A model generated the notes under the pieces. It worked only from the letters and a program-made list of their open reading frames with translations, searched no databases and was not told where the DNA came from. From an uncultured Clostridia bacterium (lineage in GTDB: Bacteria > Bacillota_A > Clostridia > Oscillospirales > Acutalibacteraceae), in the NCBI GenBank assembly GCA_937891215.1, contig CALAEU010000197.1, positions 1-10,665 on the forward strand: a DNA stretch of 10,665 bases, written 5' to 3'. The translations under genes were made by a program, and so were the position numbers. This document shows, in pieces, positions 1 to 6,379 of the stretch (the first letter of the stretch is position 1; each line of letters begins with the position of its first letter).

Positions 1-240
1 AAAAATTATATTCAGCCACATCACCAGTTTTTTATGGCAATGGGTAAGAGTTTCAAAAGAAAAATTGAACTTTCGGCAGAAAGTGAAGAACTGAAAAAAT
101 ATTTACACGGTGAAGAATTCAGTACCATATGTGAAAATGGCTGGGCAGTTGTAATGGTAAATGGTTGTTCTTTAGGTGGTGTAAAGGTAGTAAATGGCAG
201 AGCCAAAAATCACTACCCGAAGGGGTTGAGATTAAAATGA
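1..240 (+). CDS. RsmF-like rRNA m5C methyltransferase, C-terminal fragment
   Basis: This is the 3' end of a gene that begins before the window; frame 1 is open from base 1 to the TGA at 238-240, giving 79 residues. The visible part carries the C-terminal signature of NOL1/NOP2/Sun-family RNA cytosine-5 methyltransferases of the RsmF type: a PHHQFFMAMGK segment near the start, a GWAVVMVNG strand, then KNHYPKGLRLK at the very end. In this family the C-terminal module binds RNA, while the SAM-binding domain and two catalytic cysteines lie upstream and are not in the window. The expected role is cytoplasmic methylation of 16S rRNA. The ATG at 34 is internal to the family match and is not a start. 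The stop overlaps the next gene by ATGA, so the two are probably translationally coupled. The family call is good; the exact target base cannot be told from this fragment. Confidence 0.8.
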   Translation, partial: KNYIQPHHQFFMAMGKSFKRKIELSAESEELKKYLHGEEFSTICENGWAVVMVNGCSLGGVKVVNGRAKNHYPKGLRLK

Positions 241-779
241 ATAAACGAAACACTACTTTAAAACTTATATTGTCTGCAATGTTTTTAGCTTTAGCTTTTG
301 TTTTGCCATTTATTACGGGGCAGATTCCACAGATTGGTGCTATGCTTCTACCTATGCACATTCCTGTAATTCTCTGCGGATTTATCTGCGGAGCACCGTG
401 GGGGCTTTTAGTGGGTGCAACTGCACCGCTTCTCCGTTCATTTGTACTCAGTATGCCACCACTATTCCCGACTGCAGTTTCAATGGCATTTGAACTTGCA
501 ACCTATGGTCTTTTAGCAGGTCTTTTATATCGTGTATTACCAAAAAAGAAAATCAATATTTATGTTTCGCTCGTTTCTTCAATGATTGTCGGCAGACTCG
601 TGTGGGGCATGGTACAGTTCTGCTTAATGGGATTTGATATTGAAAAATTCCCACTTTCTGTATTCTGGTCGGGTGCAGTAGTTAATGCTTTACCTGGTAT
701 TATAATTCAGTTAGTGCTTATACCAGCGTTAATAATAATTCTTGAAAAATCAAGGATTATTGAAATAAAAAATAAGTAA
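237..779 (+). CDS. ECF transporter S component (vitamin-type substrate binder)
   Basis: A 180-residue, very hydrophobic protein with about six membrane helices and the layout of energy-coupling factor S components, the membrane subunits that capture a vitamin or other micronutrient. Helix 1 (about 9-26) contains A14-M-F-L-A18, the AxxxA pattern that S components use to contact EcfT. The LLPMHIPVILCGFICG segment (37-52) and the MPPLFPTAVSMAFELATYG segment (73-91) are typical of this family. I chose the ATG at 237, which overlaps the upstream stop as ATGA and has AAGGGG at 220-225. The longer frame from 165 would lie inside the methyltransferase coding sequence. No ecfA or ecfT gene adjoins, so it probably shares an energizing module encoded elsewhere (group II arrangement). 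There is no room for a riboswitch upstream, and the substrate cannot be assigned. Confidence 0.85.
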   Translation: MNKRNTTLKLILSAMFLALAFVLPFITGQIPQIGAMLLPMHIPVILCGFICGAPWGLLVGATAPLLRSFVLSMPPLFPTAVSMAFELATYGLLAGLLYRVLPKKKINIYVSLVSSMIVGRLVWGMVQFCLMGFDIEKFPLSVFWSGAVVNALPGIIIQLVLIPALIIILEKSRIIEIKNK

Positions 780-822
780 CCGATTAAATTTAAAAAATTT
801 AATCGGTTACTCTTTTATTTTA
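776..822. terminator. Bidirectional terminator between convergent genes
   Basis: A perfect 16-bp inverted repeat (776-791 with 795-810, 3-nt AAA loop) begins on the last base before the stop of the S-component gene. It is followed on the plus strand by TCTTTTATTTT. On the minus strand it is followed by a T-rich run complementary to 764-775. It lies four bases from the stop of the phosphoesterase gene and can serve both. Confidence 0.85.
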
Positions 823-2131
823 CTGTAATTGTATTTTCTAATACCTGCCCCTTTTTCGCATAAGGTGTGTAAGAAGTAACTTTTACTTTGTAGTCACCTT
901 TTTCTAATTTCCCAAGGTTCACTTTTACATCATCATCAGTTGCTCTTACATATTCAGAAATAACAGTTTTTTCAAAAACTTTTTTGTTGTTACTGTCTTT
1001 TACTATGATTTTATAGTTTTCTGCTTCGTAGTAGCCTCTTGCTTCAGGGAAGAAAATGACAGTTTCTTTGTTTTCGTTTACAGTATTTTTTATACTTGCA
1101 TTTTCAGGGAATTCAGGTTTAGTATCAAGTGATTTTTGTTTGCCCCAGGTGTAAGTTCTTTTTGAAGAATCGCTTAAATTTGTAAAGTAATAGTCAATAT
1201 TCTCGAAGAACATTCTGTTATCTGCGTCATAAAGTTTAAGACTTACATTACCGTCTTTATCTACTTCAACAACCCACGCTGCAGCAGATTCACCAGGCGC
1301 GTCAACATCGCCCTCTATGTAGTTTAAGTTACCCATAAGTGCTTTTAATGAACCGCAACCAACAGCAGTAAATTCACCTTGCCATACATTTCTCGGGTCG
1401 CTTGGTGAGTAGTGTGAGTGACCTGAAAAATCAACAACTTGTGGGTATTTGCTTAAAACTTTTCTTATGTCAAAGTCACTCCAGTTAATGCTACCATAAA
1501 CTGTGAGAGTGGGGTGTGGGTGCTGGTAAACAAATACCGGTTTATTCGGGTCTTCTTTTGTAGCGTTGTCAAGTCTTTCACGAAGCCACTCTGTTTTGCC
1601 TTTAAATGTTTCACCATTGTCATCATAAGAAACACCGATAAAATGATAACCATTTATAACAACATCTGTGTCAACATTTTCATTTATCATTTTTTTATAA
1701 ACATCGTAACCGACAGTTGCATCAACATCACGATAATTTATAAATTCGTGGTTACCTAAAACAGTGAGTAACTGAGTTTCGTCTTTCAAAACAGAATTAA
1801 CTATTTTATTGAACATAGCGTATTCTTCTTCTGCACCACCACCGGCAAAGTCGCCAACAACCATTAAAGCGTCAAGGTTTTTGTAACTCTGGGTTTCAGA
1901 ATATTTGTAAACATCAGTTATTAAGTTTTTAAGTCTTATAGCGTTTATCTGGTCTTCAGTACCATCCAAATGAATATCTGAACAAGCAATAAAACGAAGC
2001 GCGGGCACGAAATCTTCAGGTGTAGAAATTTTTTCGCCTGTAAAACCGCTTTTAAAACCGGTTAACAAATAAACGAAACCTACAACTGAAGTGAAAACTT
2101 TTGCAATCATTTGCGAAATGAAATTTGGCAT
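815..2131 (-). CDS. Calcineurin-like metallophosphoesterase, membrane-anchored or secreted
   Basis: A 438-residue protein with all the metal-binding motifs of the calcineurin-like phosphoesterase family in order: D52-x-H54 (SDIHLDG), G93-D94 (VGDFAGGG), G126-N-H-E129, H204 in QHPHP, and G237-H-S-H240. These motifs normally hold a two-metal centre that hydrolyses phosphomonoesters or diesters; the substrate is not evident. A hydrophobic stretch at about 9-25 after a lysine-poor start suggests a signal peptide or N-terminal anchor, so it probably acts outside the cell. Residues from about 345 to the end form a beta-rich tail (IIFFPEARGY, YKVKVTSYTPYAKKGQ), like an Ig/Fn3-type accessory domain; this is inferred from strand-like patterning only. 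The ATG is supported by AAAGGGGAA about six bases upstream. It is a single-gene unit with its own promoter and a shared terminator. Confidence 0.87.
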   Translation of the reverse strand: MPNFISQMIAKVFTSVVGFVYLLTGFKSGFTGEKISTPEDFVPALRFIACSDIHLDGTEDQINAIRLKNLITDVYKYSETQSYKNLDALMVVGDFAGGGAEEEYAMFNKIVNSVLKDETQLLTVLGNHEFINYRDVDATVGYDVYKKMINENVDTDVVINGYHFIGVSYDDNGETFKGKTEWLRERLDNATKEDPNKPVFVYQHPHPTLTVYGSINWSDFDIRKVLSKYPQVVDFSGHSHYSPSDPRNVWQGEFTAVGCGSLKALMGNLNYIEGDVDAPGESAAAWVVEVDKDGNVSLKLYDADNRMFFENIDYYFTNLSDSSKRTYTWGKQKSLDTKPEFPENASIKNTVNENKETVIFFPEARGYYEAENYKIIVKDSNNKKVFEKTVISEYVRATDDDVKVNLGKLEKGDYKVKVTSYTPYAKKGQVLENTITVK

Positions 2132-2135
2132 AATG

Positions 2136-2144
2136 TTCCCCTTT
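2136..2144 (-). promoter_or_regulatory. Ribosome binding site of the phosphoesterase gene
   Basis: The minus strand reads AAAGGGGAA, a strong Shine-Dalgarno sequence about five bases before the ATG ending at 2131. It fixes the start. Confidence 0.75.
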
Positions 2145-2167
2145 CCTTTTTCTGTTTCAACTTTATA

Positions 2168-2196
2168 ATTATAACATACGAAACATACTTATGCAA
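2168..2196 (-). promoter_or_regulatory. Promoter of the phosphoesterase gene (extended -10)
   Basis: On the minus strand, TTGCAT (2191-2196) and a perfect TATAAT (2168-2173) are separated by exactly 17 bases. The -10 is preceded by TGT, giving an extended TGn element. Predicted transcription starts about 30 bases upstream of the start codon. The -35 overlaps the inverted repeat at 2192-2206. Confidence 0.7.
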
Positions 2197-2206
2197 CAAG
2201 GTTGCA
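2192..2206. repeat. Short inverted repeat over the -35, possible operator
   Basis: TGCAAC-AAG-GTTGCA is a perfect 6-bp dyad with a 3-base centre. It covers most of the -35 hexamer of the phosphoesterase promoter and sits about 45 bases upstream of the -10 for the divergent gene pair. Its position suits a repressor site, but a 6-bp dyad in AT-rich DNA can also arise by chance. Confidence 0.3.
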
Positions 2207-2245
2207 CACTAAATCTAAAAAATACTTTTCCTTTTCTTCTTATTA

Positions 2246-2254
2246 TGATATAAT
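2246..2254 (+). promoter_or_regulatory. Extended -10 promoter for the two-gene unknown unit
   Basis: TGATATAAT gives a perfect TATAAT (2249-2254) with an extended TGn. No good -35 is visible 16-18 bases upstream (the region reads TTTTCC), which is tolerable for extended -10 promoters. Transcription would start near 2261, ahead of all candidate starts of the next gene. Confidence 0.55.
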
Positions 2255-2304
2255 GTTTAAGATAAAAGACAAATCATTGGAACTATATATGCATAAAAAC
2301 GAAT

Positions 2305-2799
2305 TTGAAGAAGGTGAGTTTAAGGGTGGATAATAATCATCTGTGGATTAAAGCAAAAAATGTGAAAATAGAGAAAACAGAAGAAATAAAACAAGGCTTT
2401 AATATTGGGTTTGATGAAAAAATAACTGAAGAAACAAAGACAGAATTGAGAAACTTCGTTTTCTGGGTTGAAGAAAATTTTAATATTCCAATTACATTAT
2501 GGGTAGATTTTGAATATAAGCACTACTTGATAAAAAGAAATGGAGAAAGAGTGGGTTTTCTCTTTTATTGGAGTGATTTTTCAACATATCCTGTGTTTAA
2601 TAATAAAAATGAAATACCGGAAATAAGGTTACCTGTAAGAACAGAAAAAAGTACCATTGATGAAATTTTGTGTTCTTTTATAGAAGCAATAAGTTGTTAC
2701 TTTGCCTGGATATTAAATATTATAAATGATGATTTTTCAGTGAATGATGAAGATATAGAAGAAGTACTGAAAGAGTATAAAAGGAGTTTAAATAAATGA
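2305..2799 (+). CDS. Conserved-looking hypothetical protein, start uncertain
   Basis: I do not recognise this family with confidence. The frame is open from a TTG at 2305 (164 residues). The better-supported start is GTG at 2326 (157 residues, beginning with the codons for MDNNHLWIKAKN), because AAGGTGAG at 2311-2318 is a reasonable Shine-Dalgarno site seven bases upstream; the TTG has none. The protein is soluble, with no signal peptide or membrane helix, and is rich in aromatic residues (FWVEENFNIPITLWVDFEYKHY, FLFYWSDFSTYPVF) and acidic near the C-terminus (DDFSVNDEDIEEVLKEYKR). It overlaps the next gene by ATGA, so the two are almost certainly co-translated. Small, aromatic, cytosolic proteins of this look are common among immunity-type or orphan accessory genes, but no toxin is nearby and I assign no function. 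A one-base frameshift near the start is possible (see finding at 2289-2333). Confidence 0.7.
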   Translation: MKKVSLRVDNNHLWIKAKNVKIEKTEEIKQGFNIGFDEKITEETKTELRNFVFWVEENFNIPITLWVDFEYKHYLIKRNGERVGFLFYWSDFSTYPVFNNKNEIPEIRLPVRTEKSTIDEILCSFIEAISCYFAWILNIINDDFSVNDEDIEEVLKEYKRSLNK

Positions 2800-3044
2800 T
2801 TTATTATAAAGTAATACATTTTTTCATAACGAAACAAAAAGAGCATTTCCATTGTTTTAATATCGGGATATATGAAAGTTATAAAAAAGCTGAAGAGGCA
2901 ATAAAAGATTTAAAAACAAAACAAGGCTTTTCCTTAAGACCAGATAGATTTTATGTTTTGAAAATTGTAAGATTTAAGACTCCCAAATTTCTTAATAAAA
3001 CTTTCTGGGCAGATGGATTTGAAAATTATACTTACTCAAAGTAA
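2796..3044 (+). CDS. Small hypothetical protein, resembles DUF7336-type
   Basis: An 82-residue protein starting at the ATG of an ATGA overlap with the upstream stop, with AAGGAG at 2781-2786 nine bases before it. The pattern GIYESYKKAEEAIKDLKTKQGF (residues 24-45), followed by RFYVLKI and then a tryptophan-containing FWADGF near the end, resembles from memory the small DUF7336-type proteins, which share a GIYxSxxxAExAI helix, an xPGF turn and a terminal W-x-x-GF. That is a pattern recollection, not a search result. It is basic and soluble, without signal peptide or membrane helix. Tight coupling to the upstream gene suggests the two proteins act together or are at least made in fixed ratio. 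The function is unknown. Confidence 0.75.
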   Translation: MIYYKVIHFFITKQKEHFHCFNIGIYESYKKAEEAIKDLKTKQGFSLRPDRFYVLKIVRFKTPKFLNKTFWADGFENYTYSK

Positions 3045-3049
3045 AAAAC

Positions 3050-3084
3050 ACCCGAAGAATTGAGGAATTCTTCGGGTCTATATT
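3050..3084. terminator. Bidirectional terminator between convergent units
   Basis: A perfect 12-bp stem (3050-3061 with 3066-3077) encloses a GAGG loop. On the plus strand it is followed by CTATATTTTA. On the minus strand it is followed by TGTTTTTTAC, the better U-tract. It serves the small unknown pair from one side and the ABC permease from the other. Confidence 0.85.
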
Positions 3085-5463
3085 TTATTCAGTTCTTAAT
3101 GCTACAACAGGGTCTTTTTTAGCCGCTTTGCGTGATGGAATAAGACCACCCACAATTGTTATTAAAATACTTATTGCAATAAGTGCAACTGCTGCAAGAA
3201 TCGGTAATTGTGCGTTAAGGTTTTCAATTTCTGTAACGCGTTCAATTATTGCGTTAATCGGGAATAAGGCAAGGAATGAAATTATAACACCTAAAAGTCC
3301 CGAACAACAACCAATAATAAATGTTTCTGCGTTAAACACTTGTGAAATATTGCTTTTTGAAGCGCCTAATGCACGAAGAATACCTATTTCTTTTGTTCTT
3401 TCCATAACTGAAATATGAGTAATAATTCCAATCATAATACAAGAAACAATAAGAGAAATAGCAACAAATGCAATAAGCACATAAGAAATACCATTTATAA
3501 TTGTTGTAAGTGAAGAAGTTAAAAGTCCTATGTAGTCTGTGTAAATAATTTGTTCATCTTCACTTTTTTTGCTATTGTAATCTACAATACAGGCAGAAAC
3601 GAAATCTTTATCTTCATAACTGTCAGTGTAAATACTTATAGATGATGGTGAATCATAGCTTATAAGACCGAATTGAGATAAATTATCATCGTAAGTTGCT
3701 TCGCCTATATACTGGTCGTAAATTGTAAGAAGCATTTCTGTGTCAGGGTTATCGTCAACCCATTCATCAAGTTTTTCAGCCAATTTTGAGTCCTCTGTCA
3801 TAGAAGACATTTCGTTCATAGCGTTCTGAATTTGCTTCATAACACCAGCCATCATCTGTAATTGTGTCTGTGACTGAATTAAAGCGCTTTGTTGACCTGC
3901 AATTACTTGTTGCGCACCTGAAAGGGCGTCTTTTTGCTGACCTAATGCAGATTGTGCTTGTGATAACATATTCTGTTGCATATCAATTGTGTTATGTGCT
4001 TGACTTAATGCTTCCTGTTGACCTGCTATAACACCTTGTTGCTGTTCTATAATTGCTTGTTCGGGAGTTGTTACAGGAACAGTAGTATCCTGCTCTGTAG
4101 AAGTTTCTTCATTTGTAGTTGGTACTGTTGTTTCAACAGGCACGGTAGTACTTGGTGCAGGTGTAGTCGGTTTTTCAGTAGTCGGAACAGATGGTTTTGT
4201 TGCAGGTATATCAGGTTTTAAAGTACCTGTACCGCTCGGTTTTGTTGTAGGGATTGTTGTACCTGGCATTGAAGAAGGTAAATTTGGTATTGATGGAATA
4301 TTCGGCATAGAAAATGAAGATTTACTATCTTCTTCTGAATTACCTGAAAAGAGTACCATTCTGTATAAATTTGCTTTGCCTTGTTCGTCGAGTGATTTTA
4401 TGTAATTTTTTGCTTCTTCTTGTTTTTCTTCATCACTTGAAGCGTCAAATTTCGTACCACTTAACACATTTATAGATGGGTTTTTCTTTTGTGCTTTTAC
4501 AATTTCACTTTTTTCAGTATGTTCAATAATATAATCAGTAAGTAAATGTGTGTAAGCAATCGGTGTAGAAATTGTAGTGTTTTCTGCATCTTCACTAGGA
4601 CGAATAATACCAACTATTTTAAGTTTTGTTTTATTTTCGGTTAATTCTTTTTCATATTCTTCATAATCCTCTATTTTTGTAAAAGTACCGTTGTCATTTT
4701 TAAAATACATATCACAAGCAGGTACTAAATAGAAAGTATGAGAAGTAATTTTGTCATAATTTATAATTATGTTTTCTGCTTCTTTACCATTTTCAATATC
4801 TTCTACTACTTTGTCATATTGTTTTTTTGTAATAAAACCTAATTGATATAATTCATTGGCAGAAATAGTATTTCTTCTGTTTACAACTAAAAGAACTTCG
4901 TTATATTTTTCTGGCCATACACCATAAATAAGGTCATAATTATCAGTAACAATACTGCTTATAACTTCACCGTCAGTGCCTTTTATTATTTCAGAGAAAT
5001 TTTTTGCACTGTTGTTTTGTTCGCCACCAAAAAACGAAGAAAATCCTGAGAAAAATCCACCGCTTTCTTTTTCATTCACTTCTGAATCTGAATCAATGAA
5101 TTTTTTGTCTTCATTATAAGAAAAAGCAGAGAATTTTATATCGTAAGAGTAAACAACACCGTTTTCGCCCAAATACTCTTGAATCGGACTGCTCGGGTCA
5201 TCAAGATACTTTTTGAATTCTGTTAAATTGTTCTTTTTTATAGTTGAAGCCATCGTTTCTTTTGCTTCAATTGAACCGTAGTCTGCATAAACTGCATTTT
5301 TAAATTTCTTTTTTTCTCTGTCGTTTCTGTGTTGTTGGTCTTTGCTTTCTTTATCATTATCGTTGGAAGAGAACATACCGAGTGCATCAAATGCAGTTGA
5401 ATCTATTGTTATAGGGTAAGATTCCATTGTCTTTTTCTGAACATTATCAATATAATCGCTCAT
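3085..5463 (-). CDS. FtsX/MacB-type ABC permease, N-terminal helix lost from the frame
   Basis: From the first ATG this is 792 residues. The C-terminal part (about 645-792) is an FtsX-type permease domain with three membrane helices (about 655-682, 713-737, 753-775), the cytoplasmic ERTKEIGILRALGAS motif (688-702) and the closing PSRKAAKKDPVVALRTE. Ahead of it lies a very large extracytoplasmic region: a charged part (1-380), a Pro/Thr-rich linker (about 384-468) and a Gln-rich coiled coil (about 468-552). Such permeases need a first helix before the ectodomain. Here that helix is encoded in frame directly upstream (5464-5595) but without ATG, GTG or TTG, and AAGGA abuts the ATG at 5463 with no spacing. 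The real product was therefore probably joined to the ATPase upstream. With the annotated start the ectodomain could not be exported. Family members are MacB/YknZ-like exporters or lipoprotein- and envelope-linked machines; the substrate is unknown. Confidence 0.8.
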   Translation of the reverse strand: MSDYIDNVQKKTMESYPITIDSTAFDALGMFSSNDNDKESKDQQHRNDREKKKFKNAVYADYGSIEAKETMASTIKKNNLTEFKKYLDDPSSPIQEYLGENGVVYSYDIKFSAFSYNEDKKFIDSDSEVNEKESGGFFSGFSSFFGGEQNNSAKNFSEIIKGTDGEVISSIVTDNYDLIYGVWPEKYNEVLLVVNRRNTISANELYQLGFITKKQYDKVVEDIENGKEAENIIINYDKITSHTFYLVPACDMYFKNDNGTFTKIEDYEEYEKELTENKTKLKIVGIIRPSEDAENTTISTPIAYTHLLTDYIIEHTEKSEIVKAQKKNPSINVLSGTKFDASSDEEKQEEAKNYIKSLDEQGKANLYRMVLFSGNSEEDSKSSFSMPNIPSIPNLPSSMPGTTIPTTKPSGTGTLKPDIPATKPSVPTTEKPTTPAPSTTVPVETTVPTTNEETSTEQDTTVPVTTPEQAIIEQQQGVIAGQQEALSQAHNTIDMQQNMLSQAQSALGQQKDALSGAQQVIAGQQSALIQSQTQLQMMAGVMKQIQNAMNEMSSMTEDSKLAEKLDEWVDDNPDTEMLLTIYDQYIGEATYDDNLSQFGLISYDSPSSISIYTDSYEDKDFVSACIVDYNSKKSEDEQIIYTDYIGLLTSSLTTIINGISYVLIAFVAISLIVSCIMIGIITHISVMERTKEIGILRALGASKSNISQVFNAETFIIGCCSGLLGVIISFLALFPINAIIERVTEIENLNAQLPILAAVALIAISILITIVGGLIPSRKAAKKDPVVALRTE
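3808..4314 (-). other. Pro/Thr-rich linker plus Gln-rich coiled coil within the permease
   Basis: Residues about 384-468 are dominated by Pro, Thr and Ser with repeated TTxP and TKPS units, like a surface-exposed or wall-spanning spacer. Residues about 468-552 are rich in Gln, Ala, Leu and Met without prolines, as in a long coiled coil. The hexapeptide VIAGQQ occurs at 478-483 and again at 520-525, exactly 42 residues (six heptads) apart, with related GQQ and SQAQ units between, which suggests internal duplication. Confidence 0.65.
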
Positions 5464-5595
5464 TCCTTGCGAAAGTGAAAGAATAAGGGCAATGCCTATA
5501 ATACCGATAGAACCGGCAAAAGCCGTCAGGGTCGTGCGTCCCTTCTTGGTAAACAGGTTTTTCAGGGACAGAAGAAAGACATAGAAACTTTGTTT
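5464..5595 (-). pseudogene. In-frame but start-less first helix of the permease; frameshift junction
   Basis: Reading the permease frame upstream of its ATG gives 44 more codons before a TAA at 5596-5598. They encode SLKNLFTKKGRTTLT followed by AFAGSIGIIGIALILSL, the basic patch and first membrane helix of this ABC permease family. None of these codons is ATG, GTG or TTG. The ATPase frame ends within the same segment with ...VSMSFFCP and TGA (5562-5564). Adding one base between the second TTC codon and TGTCCC would join the two as MSFF-x-SLKNLF, so one long ATPase-permease gene looks broken by a one-base deletion (or equivalent indel) near 5565-5578. Confidence 0.7.
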
Positions 5596-6305
5596 TTAGT
5601 TTCGTGATTCTGTGTTTCATCTGCAATATCGCAAGGGTCAGTATCACTTACAATTTTACCGTCAAGTAAATTAACAACTCGTGTAGAATATTTTTCTGCA
5701 AGTTCAGGGTTATGGGTAACCATAACAACTAGTTTGTCTTTGGCGATTTCTTTAAGTAAATCCATTATCTGAATACTTGTTTCGCTGTCAAGAGCACCTG
5801 TTGGTTCGTCTGCTAAAAGAATATCGGGGTTGTTAATCAAAGCACGGGCAATTGCAACTCTTTGCATCTGACCGCCTGACATCTGATTAGGTTTTTTATT
5901 TATATGGTCAGTAAGACCGACTTTTTCTAAAACTGCAACTGCTCTTTCACGGCGTTCTTTTTTGGAAACACCCGAAAGAGTAAGAGCCATTTCTACATTA
6001 GAGAGTACAGTCTGATGAGGAATCAAATTATAACTCTGAAAAATGAAACCGATTGAGTGGTTTCTGTAAGTGTCCCAGTCTGAATCGGTATAATTTTTTG
6101 TGGAAACACCATTTATTATAAGGTCGCCACTGGTGTAACGGTCAAGACCACCAATAATATTTAAAAGTGTGGTTTTACCTGAACCACTTTGTCCTAAAAT
6201 TGAAACGAATTCATTGTCGCGAAAATTTACACTTACATCTTTAAGTGCTGTCTGGGTAGCGTCACCCATCTGGTAAATTTTAAAAATGGTTTTTAACTGC
6301 AACAT
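5562..6305 (-). CDS. ABC transporter ATP-binding protein, MacB/LolD-type
   Basis: A complete nucleotide-binding domain with all motifs: Walker A GQSGSGKTT (38-46), Q-loop Q90, signature MSGGQ (142-146), Walker B ILLADE (162-167), ALD D-loop (171-173) and switch H198. The spacing and the TGALDSETS and VTHNPELA segments are those of the MacB/LolD/YknY class that drives FtsX-type permeases by mechanotransmission. The ATG at 6305 is preceded by AGAAGGAAA. After the domain ends at about 218 there is a short polar linker (DTDPCDIADETQNHETKNK), then VSMSFFCP and a stop; the last three or so residues are out of frame with the permease helix. In relatives I recall from Clostridia, ATPase and permease are one polypeptide, and this linker fits such a fusion. 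If the gap is a sequencing error, the true CDS runs from 6305 to 3085. Confidence 0.85.
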   Translation of the reverse strand: MLQLKTIFKIYQMGDATQTALKDVSVNFRDNEFVSILGQSGSGKTTLLNIIGGLDRYTSGDLIINGVSTKNYTDSDWDTYRNHSIGFIFQSYNLIPHQTVLSNVEMALTLSGVSKKERRERAVAVLEKVGLTDHINKKPNQMSGGQMQRVAIARALINNPDILLADEPTGALDSETSIQIMDLLKEIAKDKLVVMVTHNPELAEKYSTRVVNLLDGKIVSDTDPCDIADETQNHETKNKVSMSFFCP

Positions 6306-6310
6306 ATGTT

Positions 6311-6318
6311 TCCTTCTT
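6311..6318 (-). promoter_or_regulatory. Ribosome binding site of the ABC ATPase
   Basis: The minus strand reads AGAAGGAA five to six bases before the ATG at 6305, a good Shine-Dalgarno match. By contrast no spaced site precedes the permease ATG at 5463. Confidence 0.65.
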
Positions 6319-6338
6319 TCTGTTATAACAACAAGATT

Positions 6339-6366
6339 TTTATAAAAAGAAATATTAATGCCGCAA
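6339..6366 (-). promoter_or_regulatory. Weak candidate promoter for the ABC unit
   Basis: On the minus strand TTGCGG (6361-6366) and TATAAA (6339-6344) are 16 bases apart, which would start transcription about 28 bases before the ATPase ATG. The -35 matches only at TTG. It overlaps the terminator-like hairpin for the MFS gene, so read-through is an equally possible source of ABC transcripts. Confidence 0.25.
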
Positions 6367-6376
6367 ACAATATTTC
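6344..6376 (-). terminator. Weak terminator-like hairpin after the MFS gene
   Basis: GAAATATT and AATATTTC (6349-6356 with 6369-6376) form an 8-bp stem with a 12-base loop, followed on the minus strand by CTTTTT. It has only two G-C pairs, so termination would be leaky. It lies in the 74-base gap between the MFS stop and the ATPase start. Confidence 0.35.
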
Positions 6377-6379
6377 GTT

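Noticed and set aside
165..236. Upstream extension of the ECF S component to the ATG at 165.
   Set aside because: It would overlap the methyltransferase coding region by 76 bases and add a polar segment foreign to the family. The ATGA overlap at 237 with AAGGGG upstream fits better.
5562..5575. Programmed +1 frameshift at CCC-UGA, a known type of shift site, to explain the ATPase/permease break.
   Set aside because: A +1 shift at CCC leads into the frame reading EKPVYQEG, not into the permease helix. A -1 shift is required, and there is no classical X-XXY-YYZ heptamer.
5447..5647. A 66-residue minus-strand frame across the ATPase/permease junction as a separate gene.
   Set aside because: It is the third frame of a region where the other two frames show clear ABC family sequence. 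It has no family-like pattern and no ribosome site.
6322..6330. TGTTATAAC on the minus strand as an extended -10 for the ABC ATPase.
   Set aside because: The implied transcription start would fall within or just before the ribosome site at 6311-6318, leaving almost no leader, and the -35 position reads TCTTTT.
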